From the NCBI GenBank assembly GCA_029548805.1, contig JAKPMS010000146.1, positions 1 to 40,362 on the forward strand: a stretch of 40,362 nucleotides of DNA, written 5' to 3'. The position numbers were made by a program, and so were the translations under genes. Below are positions 25,036-34,096 of this stretch, in pieces. How positions within the stretch are numbered: position 1 is the stretch's first letter; each line of letters starts with the position of its first letter. The notes under the pieces are model-generated. The model was not told the origin of the DNA and searched no databases. It was given only the letters and a program-made list of their open reading frames with translations. The stretch comes from Spirochaetota bacterium. GTDB taxonomy: Bacteria > Spirochaetota > Spirochaetia > Treponematales > UBA12059.

Positions 25036-25644
25036 TCAAGATAATTCCAAACTATCGCAGCATTCATCTATTTCCTCCCGGCTCCATCCAAAGCCGTAAA
25101 GCAGGTACCTGGCCAATTCCGTTGTTTTGCCTTTGGCTAAAAGTGCCATGATTTGCCTTTTTATTATTTCCAGCCTTTCTGCAGTTTTATCCATGGACAA
25201 TACTTCCTCTTGCATGGCAGCCATGACAGCATGCCTGTCAAGCCCTTTTGCAGCCAGTTCGGAAGCCAGCTTTCTTGGGCCTTCTGTATGGCGCCTTAGC
25301 CTTTGCCGTATCCATGACGCCGCATAACGCTGGTCGGAAAGCAGGGCCTTTGCTTCCAGCTTTTCCAGAACCATGCTTACAGCTTTTTTGGAAAAACCCC
25401 TGGCCAGAAGCTTTTTCCCGAGGCCCATGCTGTATTGCTCCGCCCTGGCCAGGAGGGCTATGGCCCTTGCTTCCGCCTTGCCGGCTTCTACAGCCGCTTC
25501 CAGAAGTTCTGACGCAACATGACAGGGCAAAGCCTCGGGCTTAAAAGGAAGGTAAATTGACTTGAATTCAAAAAAGGAGCCGTCTTTGGAAACTGCCTTG
25601 ACAGTTCCTCCGGCTCCCTCTTCCCAGGATACGAGTATTGGCAC
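25036..25644 (-). CDS. recX: Regulatory protein RecX
   Basis: RecX modulates RecA filaments during repair. The family's helical repeats are visible: ALLARAEQYSMGLGKKLLAR, then SMVLEKLEAKALLSDQRYAA and WIRQRLRRHTEGPRKLASEL. The track extends to 25782, but that part overlaps rpsI on the same strand in another frame. The GTG at 25644, 14 bases after the rpsI stop, is the best start and gives about 202 residues. The ribosome site is weak, so the start is uncertain. It follows rplM and rpsI, probably in the same transcript. RecA is not in the window. Confidence 0.82.
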   Translation of the reverse strand: MPILVSWEEGAGGTVKAVSKDGSFFEFKSIYLPFKPEALPCHVASELLEAAVEAGKAEARAIALLARAEQYSMGLGKKLLARGFSKKAVSMVLEKLEAKALLSDQRYAASWIRQRLRRHTEGPRKLASELAAKGLDRHAVMAAMQEEVLSMDKTAERLEIIKRQIMALLAKGKTTELARYLLYGFGWSREEIDECCDSLELS

Positions 25645-25657
25645 CAGGCCGTTGTGT

Positions 25658-26050
25658 TTAGCGCTTGGAGAACTGGAAGCGTCGGCGTGCGCCGCGCTGG
25701 CCGTACTTTTTGCGCTCCACCATTCTGGAGTCCCTTGTAAGGTAGCCGTTGTTCTTAAGCGCCATATTGGAGTCGGGATCAACCTGGCTTAAAGCCCTGG
25801 CTATGCCGTGTCTGCATGCACCAGCCTGGCCATTGGGACCGCCGCCCACAACGTTTATTATAATATCAAACTTGTTGGCGCTGGCAGTAACCGCAAGGGG
25901 CTGCTTTACAGAGCTGGCAAGCTCCGCTACAGGAAAATATTTGTCTATATCCAAAGAATTTATTGTAATTTTACCGCTGCCGTCCCTTAGATAAACACGG
26001 GCTATTGCAGTCTTGCGTCTGCCGGTTCCTATTCCTAGATTCCTTGTCAT
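25658..26050 (-). CDS. rpsI: 30S ribosomal protein S9
   Basis: A 130-residue S9, the usual bacterial length. It has GTGRRKTAIARVYLRDGSGK at the N-terminus, VVGGGPNGQAGACRHGIARA in the middle, and the conserved basic C-terminal tail ending FSKR, which reaches the ribosomal P-site. It lies 12 bases after rplM, the standard pairing, and ends shortly before recX. Confidence 0.98.
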   Translation of the reverse strand: MTRNLGIGTGRRKTAIARVYLRDGSGKITINSLDIDKYFPVAELASSVKQPLAVTASANKFDIIINVVGGGPNGQAGACRHGIARALSQVDPDSNMALKNNGYLTRDSRMVERKKYGQRGARRRFQFSKR

Positions 26051-26062
26051 CCTTGACCTTCC

Positions 26063-26491
26063 TTAAACTTCTATTGCACGCGGAGACTGGGCCGCATGGG
26101 GATGATTGGGGCCGGCATATACTTTAACATTTTGCGCAAGCTTTCTGCCAAGCGGCCCTTTTGGAAGCATGCCCCTTATGGCTATTTCCAGGGGATCAGC
26201 AGGGTGCCTTTCTATGAGTGCAGTAAAGTTGGTTTTTTTAAGTCCGCCTGCATAGCCGGTATGCTTGAAATATACCTTGTCATTGGCCTTGTTGCCGCTG
26301 ACTTCAATTTTGTCGGCATTAATAATAATAACATAGTCGCCGACTTCCTGATGCGGGGTGTAAGAAGCCTTGTGCTTGCCCCTTGCAAGGCTTGCAGCCT
26401 TGACGGCGACACGGCCAAGACGTTGACCCTGGGCATCAATAACAAACCAGGAGCGTTCAACTTCTGCCGGTTTAACAAATACGGTTTTCAT
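26063..26491 (-). CDS. rplM: 50S ribosomal protein L13
   Basis: A 142-residue L13, full length. Characteristic segments are WFVIDAQGQRLGRVAVKAAS, KHKASYTPHQEVGDYVIIIN and GMLPKGPLGRKLAQNVKVYA. It heads the rplM-rpsI pair. GAAGGTGAAGGT lies upstream of the ATG, and a good sigma-70 promoter sits about 50 bases further upstream. Confidence 0.98.
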   Translation of the reverse strand: MKTVFVKPAEVERSWFVIDAQGQRLGRVAVKAASLARGKHKASYTPHQEVGDYVIIINADKIEVSGNKANDKVYFKHTGYAGGLKKTNFTALIERHPADPLEIAIRGMLPKGPLGRKLAQNVKVYAGPNHPHAAQSPRAIEV

Positions 26492-26546
26492 CTATCTATA
26501 CCTTCACCTTCGTGTAATTTGCAGCAATTATAAACAGCGAGCGGAA

Positions 26547-26575
26547 TATTTACATATATTGCGTAATGATGTCAA
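26547..26575 (-). promoter_or_regulatory. Sigma-70 promoter of rplM-rpsI
   Basis: On the minus strand TTGACA is followed by exactly 17 bases and then TAAATA. A start near 26540 would leave a leader of about 50 bases before rplM. An alternative TATAAT lies closer to the gene but lacks a good -35. Confidence 0.7.
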
Positions 26576-26603
26576 GCGTATGAATAAAATACGCGCTTTG
26601 GAC

Positions 26604-26834
26604 CTAAGCCTGATTTTCTGCCTTGGCATCCTCTTCTTCTTCTTTTTTAGCCTCTATTTTATCTTTTACATCAGCTATACCTATAAAAAGGGCAATTATG
26701 CCGATAAAAGCTGCAAGAACTGGTATGGAACCCCGCAAAAAGGCTAAAACATCCTGCCACCAGCCCAAAATTCCGGGAATACAGCTAAAAACTGCAAAAG
26801 CTATGCAAAGCAAGCCTATAATAAGAGCCGTCAT
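26604..26834 (-). CDS. Small two-helix membrane protein, unknown function
   Basis: A 76-residue protein with two hydrophobic helices (ALIIGLLCIAFAVFSCIPGI and PVLAAFIGIIALFIGIADVK) and a highly charged tail (KKEEEEDAKAENQ). GGAGGT precedes the ATG by seven bases. No family is recognised. It lies upstream of rplM on the same strand, but the rplM promoter lies between the two genes, so it is probably transcribed separately. Confidence 0.75.
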   Translation of the reverse strand: MTALIIGLLCIAFAVFSCIPGILGWWQDVLAFLRGSIPVLAAFIGIIALFIGIADVKDKIEAKKEEEEDAKAENQA

Positions 26835-27068
26835 GATTGTTTACCTCCAAATAAAAGTACGCAATAAAAGAATACTGCTTATACATTTTTCGTCAATACG
26901 TAGCGGCACAGTAAAAGAATCAGCCGCGCCCGCTTTCCAGGGGCTTGGCAGCAAATACAGTTTTGGCAAAAACCCTGTCCCGTATGGTATATACCAAGGC
27001 AGCTTTATACAATACAAAGTATAGAGTTGGATAATAACTAAGCTTCAGGGAAGTATGAAAGGCGAACC

Positions 27069-28889
27069 ATGATAAAGGATGGAGCTCTGGTCATTTACAA
27101 AAACAGGGCAGCAACAGCAAGGCTGGATGGAGACAAGCTGGAATTGTCTTTTCAAAAAGAGCCTTCTGTAAGGGTTAGGGAAAAGGATGTTGAACTGCTC
27201 CATGATGGACCGGTAAAAACCGTACCCGCCATCCTTGAAAGCGGCGAGTTTGAGACTGCCTGGGAAATGACAAGCGGCAGCTTTATAAGCATAAGCGAAC
27301 TGGCGGAACTGGCCTTTGGATCAGACGGCCCGGCAGAAAGACTGAGCGCCTGGACAAAATGCATGGACAGCCTGCCATTCAGACTGCAGGAAGGCCAGGT
27401 ATACGTGCTGCAGCCGGAAGAAAGAAAAGAAGAAGAGGAAAAGCGCAACAAAAAGCAGTCCGAAGGCAAGGAGCGGGCCGCTTTTATAGAAAGGGCCAAA
27501 AAAGCCGCTTTCGTGCCGGGAGACGAACGCTTTTATGGCGAGCTGGAAGCCATGGCTTACGGAAAAAGCCAAAAATCCGGAATTGCCAGGGAGTTGGGCA
27601 TAAAAGAAGAAGCAGAAGCTGCCCATGCCTGGCTGTTAAAATCCGGCCTGTGGACCAGAAAAGTAAATCCATTTGCGCTGCGCTCCGGGCATCCGCAAAA
27701 AGCCCCTCAATTTGCATTGGGTGAAGATAACGACAAAAAGCGCATCGATCTGCAGCAGCTAGAGGCCTGGGCCATAGACAGCCCATGGAGCCACGACCCT
27801 GATGACGCCCTTTCCTGGGACGGACAGTCTGTATGGGTTCATGTAGCGGACCCCGCCAGCGTAATTGTTCCGGACAGCCCCGCGGACCAGGAAGCAGCCA
27901 GGCGTTCAGGCACCTTGTACATACCAGAGGGTGCCATTCCAATGCTGCCAAAAGAGCTGCTTAGGCACTTAAGCCTGGGACTGGACAAATGCTCCAGGAC
28001 CATGTCCTTCCGGATAGAACTGAATGAAGAAGGCCTGGTAGAAAAAACGGAAGTTTTTCCCAGTTTTGTAAAAGTAAAACGCAGCACTTATGAAGAAGCG
28101 GACAAGATGCTGGACTCAGGCAGCTTAAAGGATCTGAAAACCAGGGCTGATATACGCAAAGCATATCGCAAGAAAAACGGCTCGGTGGACATAGATATTC
28201 CGGAAGTAAGCTTGTGGCTGGATGATGGCGAATGCCGTATAGCCCCGCTCAATGCCTGCAAGTCCGGCGAGCTGGTCAAGGAAATGATGGTGCTGGCCGG
28301 AGAAGCTGCCGCGCGCTGGGCTTTTGACAGGGGGCTGCCGTTTCCGTATTACAGCCAGGAAGCTCCCGGCCATCAAAACGAACTGCCGCCCGGGCTAGCC
28401 GGGGAGTTTGCCAAGCGCAGGCTCATGAAGGCCGGCATGGCCGGGGTGCAGCCCAGGGCGCACCAAGGCCTGGGAGTAAGCATGTATGCACAGGCTACCA
28501 GCCCGCTGCGCCGTTACGCAGACCTTTTGGCCCAGCAGCAAATACGGGCATGGCTGGACAAAGAAGCCGGGCTCAGCGCCAAAGGCCCCATGCTTGCGGA
28601 TGAACTTTCCATGAAGCTGGCGCTGGCAGCAGCCGGATCCATGGCCCTGCGCAAGGCGGAGCGGCAAAGCGAACTGCACTGGACCCTGGTGTGGCTGCAG
28701 GACAGGCCTGGCTGGGAAGGAGAAGGCATAGCCGTTCAGTCAGGCTCCGGAGAAACCCTTTTTTTTATCCCTTTGCTGGGTTTGGAAACCAGGATCAGGA
28801 CAGCAGGAACAGAGCTTAACAGCAGCGCCAGGCTGCGTTTCCTGCGGGCCGATATTGCAAAGCAGGAAGCTCAGTTTGCCATTGTGTAG
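27069..28889 (+). CDS. RNase II/R-family 3'-5' exoribonuclease (RNB domain)
   Basis: A 606-residue protein with the RNB catalytic domain. Residues around 237 read AIDSPWSHDPDDALSW. The four aspartates have the spacing of the RNase II metal site (D201, D207, D209, D210 in E. coli numbering). The domain also shows WVHVADPASVIVPDSP and TSPLRRYADLLAQQQ, whose arginines contact RNA. The N-terminal 100 residues resemble a degenerate cold-shock region, and the C-terminal S1-like segment is short. It is therefore smaller than E. coli RNase R (813) and close to RNase II size. Inferred role: processive degradation of single-stranded RNA. Confidence 0.87.
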   Translation: MIKDGALVIYKNRAATARLDGDKLELSFQKEPSVRVREKDVELLHDGPVKTVPAILESGEFETAWEMTSGSFISISELAELAFGSDGPAERLSAWTKCMDSLPFRLQEGQVYVLQPEERKEEEEKRNKKQSEGKERAAFIERAKKAAFVPGDERFYGELEAMAYGKSQKSGIARELGIKEEAEAAHAWLLKSGLWTRKVNPFALRSGHPQKAPQFALGEDNDKKRIDLQQLEAWAIDSPWSHDPDDALSWDGQSVWVHVADPASVIVPDSPADQEAARRSGTLYIPEGAIPMLPKELLRHLSLGLDKCSRTMSFRIELNEEGLVEKTEVFPSFVKVKRSTYEEADKMLDSGSLKDLKTRADIRKAYRKKNGSVDIDIPEVSLWLDDGECRIAPLNACKSGELVKEMMVLAGEAAARWAFDRGLPFPYYSQEAPGHQNELPPGLAGEFAKRRLMKAGMAGVQPRAHQGLGVSMYAQATSPLRRYADLLAQQQIRAWLDKEAGLSAKGPMLADELSMKLALAAAGSMALRKAERQSELHWTLVWLQDRPGWEGEGIAVQSGSGETLFFIPLLGLETRIRTAGTELNSSARLRFLRADIAKQEAQFAIV

Positions 28890-28924
28890 CCGCGGGTATT
28901 TAAAACAAACAATTTTATGTTATT

Positions 28925-31180
28925 ATGAAATGCATGGAACATAAAGACTACCGTCTTGCCGCCATCATGTATACAGATATAGCCGGCTTTTCTGAAAAAC
29001 TGGCCGCAGCGGACCCGGTCGCCCAAAACAATCTGCGGTTTTATAATTCTGTAATGACAGGCATGGTACAAAAATTCAACGGCTCCATAATTAAAACCGC
29101 CGGAGACGTCTTTTTGCTGGACTTTAAAAGCACTGTTTATGCCCTGTCTTGTGCAATGGATATCCAGGCGGCTTTTTATGAGTACAACACAACAAAGGCC
29201 ATAGAGCCCCTTCTTGTCAGAATAGGCATACATCTGGGGGACATTTGCTTTTATGAAGCAGACGCGCTTGGAGACGGTGTAGTTATAGCCAAAAACCTCA
29301 ATTCCATTGCAGCGCCCGGAAGCATCTGTTTTTCTGAGGATGCGTACAATCAGGTTTTGGACAAACTGGATTTCAGGGCGGAAAAACTGGACAAACTGCA
29401 TATTAAAAGCATCAACAAAGAAATACAGCCCTATGCTATAGCTAATTCCAATATGGGCTTGGATTTATACAAAAATGATATACCCACCATGGATGACATA
29501 CGAAGGGCTATTCTAGAAGAAACCCTCAGGCTGGAAAGACAGGGAAGGCAGCTAAGCCTAGAGCAAGCCATAGAGCGCTATGGCCATTACGGACCCGAGG
29601 CAAAAGAAGTTATAGCGTCCATGCTAAAAGAAGGGCTTATAAAGAAACAAAACAGCAGCAACACTTCAGAGAAGCAACAGCCAGGCGTTCCAGGAACAGC
29701 GGACATAGCCCGTGACATAGGCAGAGCTGTGGAAGGCATAGCCAAAGCCATAGAAGACAGTGTACAGGAATGGAAGAAGTACGACAAAAACCGCCATTAC
29801 AGATACAGCCATGAAAGAAGATTCAGCTATGAACACCCGCAAGAAGCATTCAGCCGCAAAGCTGGCCGGGCTGCAGAAAACTTTGCCAATAAAATCGGTG
29901 AACACATAGAAAAGGCTGCGCAAAAAAGCCAAAAAGACTTGCTAAAAGAGGAACTCAAGCGGCACGAAAAGGAGCTGGCAACGGGCAAGTGGGATAAAGA
30001 ACTGCGCAGCTCCGAACACTTCAAACCGGGGCCGGAAGAACTTGTAACAGACTTTTCTGTTTACAGGGAATCTGCAAAAGAAAAAGCCAGAAAAACAACT
30101 GCCGGTTTTGCAGGCAACCTTATTTCCTTTGTAGCCATAAATACCCTGTTATGGTATGTGAATATAAACTATACGCCGGGCTTTATGTGGGCTGCCATAG
30201 CCAGCGCCGGATGGGCTACCGGAATAGTCAGCAATTTTTTTGCAATGTTAAGGGCCAAAGCCAAATCAAAAGAAGCCGCAAAAATGCCAAAAATAGAAGG
30301 GCCAGCCCTTACTGTATATAAAAAGCTAAACAGGGTAAGGGACAGCATGGCCATGCATTTTGCAAGCACTCTGTCCGTGCCGCCCCTGCTGTTTGTCATA
30401 AACCATTTGACCAGCCCGGGCATTTTATGGGCTGCCATTCCTTCCGCCATAATGGGCTTTGGTTTTTTGGGGCATTTGATAAAGTACCCTGCTACAGTGC
30501 GCAAGCTGGAAAAGAACATGTTCGGGCTTCTTGGCCTGGACTCCTGGAAGCAATTGTTCAAAATAGGCAAGGAAAAGCGCCAGGCACCCGGAATTGGCCC
30601 CTATGCCGAATACCTGGCAGAAGCTGTTTCTGTCAGAGACGACATTGTAAAAAGCATAAAATCCGGCAAAACCGCTGCTGATTTTGGGCGGGAAATGATA
30701 CCAGTTCTGGACAAATATGTGGAACAGGTAAAAACTCTGTGCCAGGCCCTTGGAGACACGGAGCAGCTGGTTTTGGCTATCCCCATGGCTGAGTTAAAAA
30801 GGGACAGGGACAGCCTTGCAGCAAAAATGGATGCGGCAGAAAGCAAAATGCTAAAAGACGAGTATGCCCGATCTATAGAAGAAATTGACAGGCAATTAAA
30901 GGCAAGCAAAGGGCTTGCGGAGCAAAAGGAAATACTAAAGCTCAGGCTGGCTTCTTCTGTAAATGCCCTAAAACAGCTCAAGCTGGATTTGGCCAGACTG
31001 AAAGCATTGCCGGAAACAGGCGATATACCCGTAATGGAAGAAATAAGGCAAAAAGCCAAAGAACTTAATATTTATATGGACGATATTAAAAACGCATATT
31101 TTGAAGTACAGGCTGACCCATACGAAGAACTGGAGCGCAAGCTTGCACAAAAAAACATGCCGCCGTCGGATGACCGTTGA
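28925..31180 (+). CDS. Class III adenylate/guanylate cyclase-like protein with 2TM domains and coiled coil
   Basis: A 751-residue protein with an unusual order. Residues 10-165 are a class III cyclase homology domain: YTDIAGFSEKL with metal aspartate D18, then IIKTAGDVF with D61. In the segment usually reading GDGVN-IAARL, this protein has GDGVVIAKNL. The transition-state Asn is Val120 and the Arg is Asn124, so activity is doubtful. A charged helical region (170-380) follows, then two copies of a 2TM-like membrane unit, each with PG-x-x-WAAI (TPGFMWAAIASAGW and SPGILWAAIPSAIM), and a C-terminal coiled coil (about 590-740). The domain lies at the N-terminus, before the membrane part. It has no clear ribosome site. 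Possible role: a nucleotide-binding membrane regulator. Confidence 0.8.
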   Translation: MKCMEHKDYRLAAIMYTDIAGFSEKLAAADPVAQNNLRFYNSVMTGMVQKFNGSIIKTAGDVFLLDFKSTVYALSCAMDIQAAFYEYNTTKAIEPLLVRIGIHLGDICFYEADALGDGVVIAKNLNSIAAPGSICFSEDAYNQVLDKLDFRAEKLDKLHIKSINKEIQPYAIANSNMGLDLYKNDIPTMDDIRRAILEETLRLERQGRQLSLEQAIERYGHYGPEAKEVIASMLKEGLIKKQNSSNTSEKQQPGVPGTADIARDIGRAVEGIAKAIEDSVQEWKKYDKNRHYRYSHERRFSYEHPQEAFSRKAGRAAENFANKIGEHIEKAAQKSQKDLLKEELKRHEKELATGKWDKELRSSEHFKPGPEELVTDFSVYRESAKEKARKTTAGFAGNLISFVAINTLLWYVNINYTPGFMWAAIASAGWATGIVSNFFAMLRAKAKSKEAAKMPKIEGPALTVYKKLNRVRDSMAMHFASTLSVPPLLFVINHLTSPGILWAAIPSAIMGFGFLGHLIKYPATVRKLEKNMFGLLGLDSWKQLFKIGKEKRQAPGIGPYAEYLAEAVSVRDDIVKSIKSGKTAADFGREMIPVLDKYVEQVKTLCQALGDTEQLVLAIPMAELKRDRDSLAAKMDAAESKMLKDEYARSIEEIDRQLKASKGLAEQKEILKLRLASSVNALKQLKLDLARLKALPETGDIPVMEEIRQKAKELNIYMDDIKNAYFEVQADPYEELERKLAQKNMPPSDDR

Positions 31181-31206
31181 CAATTAAAGCTAGTTGGAAT
31201 TAAGAT
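31177..31206 (+). promoter_or_regulatory. Putative promoter of the tRNA-Arg gene
   Basis: TTGACA, 18 bases, then TAAGAT, ending 12 bases before the mature tRNA. The -35 hexamer overlaps the stop codon of the cyclase-like gene. The -35 matches the consensus perfectly. Confidence 0.6.
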
Positions 31207-31218
31207 GCCTTTTTAAAA

Positions 31219-31291
31219 GGTCCGGTAGCTCAGTGGATAGAGCGAGTGCCTCCTAAGCACTAGGTCGTGGGTTCGATTCCCGCTCGGATCA
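31219..31291 (+). tRNA. tRNA-Arg (anticodon CCU)
   Basis: Cloverleaf by eye: acceptor GGTCCGG/TCGGATC with two G-U pairs, D-arm GCTC...GAGC, anticodon stem AGTGC/GCACT around the loop CTCCTAA (anticodon CCT), and T-arm GTGGG/CCCGC with TTCGATT loop. The CCA end is not encoded (the discriminator A is followed by AAA). It decodes AGG arginine codons. Its last three bases overlap the stop codon of the MATE gene on the opposite strand. Confidence 0.95.
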
Positions 31292-32674
31292 AAACTCGTG
31301 TTTGCTCAAAGCATGCCGCCATTTGCCCTGTTTGTAATACAAAAAACCTATTATTGCAGTAATGAAATTGGATGCAAACATGGCTATCCAGATGGACAAT
31401 ACTCCAAAGCCGGTCCTAAAAGCCAAATAGTAAGCCAAAGGCACTCGTATAAACCACAGCCTTAGCACAGCCAAAGCCAGTATAATTTTTGTGTCGCCTG
31501 CTCCCTGAAAGGCACCACTCAGTGCAAAAAAGAGCCCAAAAGCCAAAAGAGAAGGACTAACCACCTGGAACATGATGGTGCCTAGGCGTATGGCTTCCGG
31601 GTCATTCACAAACAGCTTTACCAGTCCTCCGCCATAAAAATAAGCCAGGGTTAAAAGCGGTATTTCAAGGATAAGAACCAATATAAGGGCTGCATTGACC
31701 ACTGTCATGGAACTTTTTTGGTCTTTTGCCCCAAGAAAGCGGCCTACCAGGCTGGCCGTTGCCCCGGACAGGCCCTGGGTAGGTATGTCAAAAAGGTGCA
31801 TAATCCTGTTGCCCACCCCAAAAGCTGCTATGGCGGAAGTCCCAAAAAAGTTGACCACACCCTGCAGAACAGTAAAGCCAAAGGCAGACAGGCCTTGGCC
31901 CAGGCTGGCTGGCATGCCGATTTTGCCCAACAGCTTCCAGCTGTCCATATCCGGGCGCATTTTTCGCAACGCAAGCTTAAGACCGGAGCGTCCCCTTGTC
32001 ATGACTATTACAGAAAGCAGGGCGCCCACAAACTGTGACAACACAGTGGCTATTGCGGCCCCGGATACGCCCCAGCCCGGCCAGGAACCAAAGCCGTAAA
32101 TTAAAAGCGGGTCCAGAATCACGTTAAGAATTACTGCCAGCAGATGCACTTTTATGGGGCCTGCAGTGTCTCCAATGGCTGTAAAAGAAGCCTGAAAGGA
32201 AAAATAAACAAAAGAAAAAGGCAGGCCCAAAAACACTATCCTCATATATGGCAGGGCAAACACATACACTTCCTGAGGCGTGGCCAGCAATTTTAAAAGC
32301 CCGGAAGAAAGCAGGGCCCCTAAAATAGCAAGAAAAACGGACACAAAGGTCAAAAGGGAAACAGTCTGATTCATGAAATGATCAGCCTTGTTGTCGTTGC
32401 CCCTGCCTTTAGATTGCGAAATCAGGGTCATCCCCGCATTAGACAAGCCTACGCCAAAAACTGTAAGAAAAAAAACAATATTAAAGGATATGGACGGAGC
32501 TCCAACCTGGGCGGAACCCAGCTTGCCAAGAAAAAACGCATCGGTAAGATTGTAAAAAGTCTCTACTATGCTGCCTATCATTATTGGAAAAGCCAGGCGC
32601 AACAGGCTCTTCATATGGCTGGACAAACCAGGGCTGTCCTGGACTTCCAGGGCGGGTATTAAATCGTTTCGCAT
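31289..32674 (-). CDS. MATE family efflux transporter
   Basis: An inner-membrane drug or metabolite exporter of the MATE family driven by a sodium or proton gradient, with about twelve transmembrane segments. Typical segments are RLAFPIMIGSIVETFYNLTD followed by AFFLGKLG, GLSNAGMTLISQSKG, and GAFQGAGDTKIILA. The track places the start at 32893 (534 residues), but the extra N-terminal part is hydrophilic, lacks MATE features, and overlaps the divergent symporter gene. The ATG at 32674 gives 461 residues, the normal length, but has no strong ribosome site. The stop overlaps the end of the tRNA gene. The substrate is unknown. Confidence 0.92.
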   Translation of the reverse strand: MRNDLIPALEVQDSPGLSSHMKSLLRLAFPIMIGSIVETFYNLTDAFFLGKLGSAQVGAPSISFNIVFFLTVFGVGLSNAGMTLISQSKGRGNDNKADHFMNQTVSLLTFVSVFLAILGALLSSGLLKLLATPQEVYVFALPYMRIVFLGLPFSFVYFSFQASFTAIGDTAGPIKVHLLAVILNVILDPLLIYGFGSWPGWGVSGAAIATVLSQFVGALLSVIVMTRGRSGLKLALRKMRPDMDSWKLLGKIGMPASLGQGLSAFGFTVLQGVVNFFGTSAIAAFGVGNRIMHLFDIPTQGLSGATASLVGRFLGAKDQKSSMTVVNAALILVLILEIPLLTLAYFYGGGLVKLFVNDPEAIRLGTIMFQVVSPSLLAFGLFFALSGAFQGAGDTKIILALAVLRLWFIRVPLAYYLAFRTGFGVLSIWIAMFASNFITAIIGFLYYKQGKWRHALSKHEF

Positions 32675-32778
32675 TTGAATGACACTATAGCCATATAACA
32701 AAAAAAGCTCCAGCCCCGCTTCCAAATAGCCGGCAATGCAGCTTTGGCAGCGTCTTGACGGCATAAAACCCCTTGGGT

Positions 32779-34014
32779 ATGCTCGAACAAATGAAAATCT
32801 GGTTAAAATGCATAATAGCAATGGCCATTGGCCTGTTGGCGGGCTTTGTTCTGCCCTTGGGAAAAGACAGCTGGATAATAGGCTTGTCAGCAATCATGTT
32901 GAATTTCGGGCGTTATGTTCTTCTTCCATTGTTGTTCTTTTCCGCTGCCATAGCCGCTTTTGAGTTGTATGAATCAAAAACGCTGCATAAAATTATATCC
33001 AAGGCCATTTTGGCGGGTATATTGAGCATGGTTTCCCTTGGTTTTATCGGCCTGCTTGCAGCTTTTCTGTTTACCCCCGGGCGCATCCCTTTGACTGCAG
33101 ATACAGCCAGCCCTGCAGAAGCCATACCCGGGCCTTTATCCATCCTGGGACAGTTTTTTCCCAGTGACGCATTTTCGACCCTGGCCAATTTTGACTTTTT
33201 GCTTCCTGCAGTCATATTTGCAATCATACTGGGCCTGGCTTTTTCTCATGACAAAACAGCCACAAAGCCAGTAGTGGTTTTTTTTGACTCCATGTCCAGA
33301 ATCCTGTGGCAAGCAAACAGTTTTTTTGTGGAAATACAGCCCCTTGCTCTGATATTTGCCAGTACGGCAGTAAGCATAAGCATTTTCAAAACCCAGCGTA
33401 TTGCCATGTATTCATCGCTTTTTTTGACAATTGCTATTGAGACCCTTTTTGTAGTACTGGTATTCATGCCCCTGGCCCTGTGGCTGTTCAACAGAAAAGA
33501 CAATCCCTTTAAAACCATGTACGCGTTTTTGGCACCAAGCCTTATTGCTCTTGTGTCCGGCCACAGTTATGTGCAGGCAGGCGCCAGTGCAAAACACCTT
33601 AAGGAAAGCCTTGGGGTAAGGCGCAGGGCCAGTTCAATAAGCCTGCCATTGGCATTGTTTTTTGGAAAGGCCGGCACCACCATGGTGACGGCAACTGCAT
33701 TTGTTTCAGTACTAAACTCTTATTCCAATCTGGGACTTGGGTCCAATGTGTTTTTTTGGATATTGCTTATGGCTCCTCTTTACAGCCTGTTTCTGGGAGC
33801 AAAACCCGGACTGGGTCCCTTGTGTGCAGTAGCAGCCTTGTGCGGAGCATACGGCAGGGGTTTTGAATCCGGCTATATTCTTTTTATTCCGGTGGCTTTG
33901 CCGCTATCAATGCTGGCAGCATACCTGGATGCCCTTATGGCTTCATGCATAGTTTACGCGGTAGCCAACTCGGAAGGCTTAGCACAACAAAAGGATACAA
34001 GGCATTTTATCTAG
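32779..34014 (+). CDS. Dicarboxylate/amino acid:cation symporter (DAACS) family protein
   Basis: A strongly hydrophobic protein of about 411 residues resembling GltP/SdcS-type sodium or proton symporters. Shared features are the N-terminal helices (IWLKCIIAMAIGLLAGFVLP), FGRYVLLPLLFFSAAIAAFE, and a late loop FGKAGTTMVTATAFVSVLNS in the place of the family's NMDGTA segment. It is a divergent member. The track uses TTG at 32773; ATG codons at 32779 and 32791 are equally possible, as no clear ribosome site is seen. The EIIA-Ntr gene follows 82 bases later. The substrate is probably a dicarboxylate or acidic amino acid, by family only. Confidence 0.75.
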   Translation: MLEQMKIWLKCIIAMAIGLLAGFVLPLGKDSWIIGLSAIMLNFGRYVLLPLLFFSAAIAAFELYESKTLHKIISKAILAGILSMVSLGFIGLLAAFLFTPGRIPLTADTASPAEAIPGPLSILGQFFPSDAFSTLANFDFLLPAVIFAIILGLAFSHDKTATKPVVVFFDSMSRILWQANSFFVEIQPLALIFASTAVSISIFKTQRIAMYSSLFLTIAIETLFVVLVFMPLALWLFNRKDNPFKTMYAFLAPSLIALVSGHSYVQAGASAKHLKESLGVRRRASSISLPLALFFGKAGTTMVTATAFVSVLNSYSNLGLGSNVFFWILLMAPLYSLFLGAKPGLGPLCAVAALCGAYGRGFESGYILFIPVALPLSMLAAYLDALMASCIVYAVANSEGLAQQKDTRHFI

Positions 34015-34096
34015 GCAGGCTTGCCATGAAGCGCTTGCACTATCCTTTACAACAAACAGAATTGACTTTTGCCATGAGCAAACTTAAAATCTTTTT

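Noticed and set aside
25645-25782. N-terminal extension of recX in the ORF track
   Set aside because: It overlaps rpsI on the same strand in another frame and shows no RecX features; the start was moved to the GTG at 25644.
26559-27024. Plus-strand ORFs opposite the small membrane gene and in the following gap
   Set aside because: No ribosome site or recognisable protein; the 26604-26834 minus-strand gene explains the first part, and I see nothing convincing in the gap up to 27069.
32675-32893. N-terminal extension of the MATE ORF
   Set aside because: It would make the protein 73 residues longer than usual, has no MATE-like helices and overlaps the divergent symporter gene.
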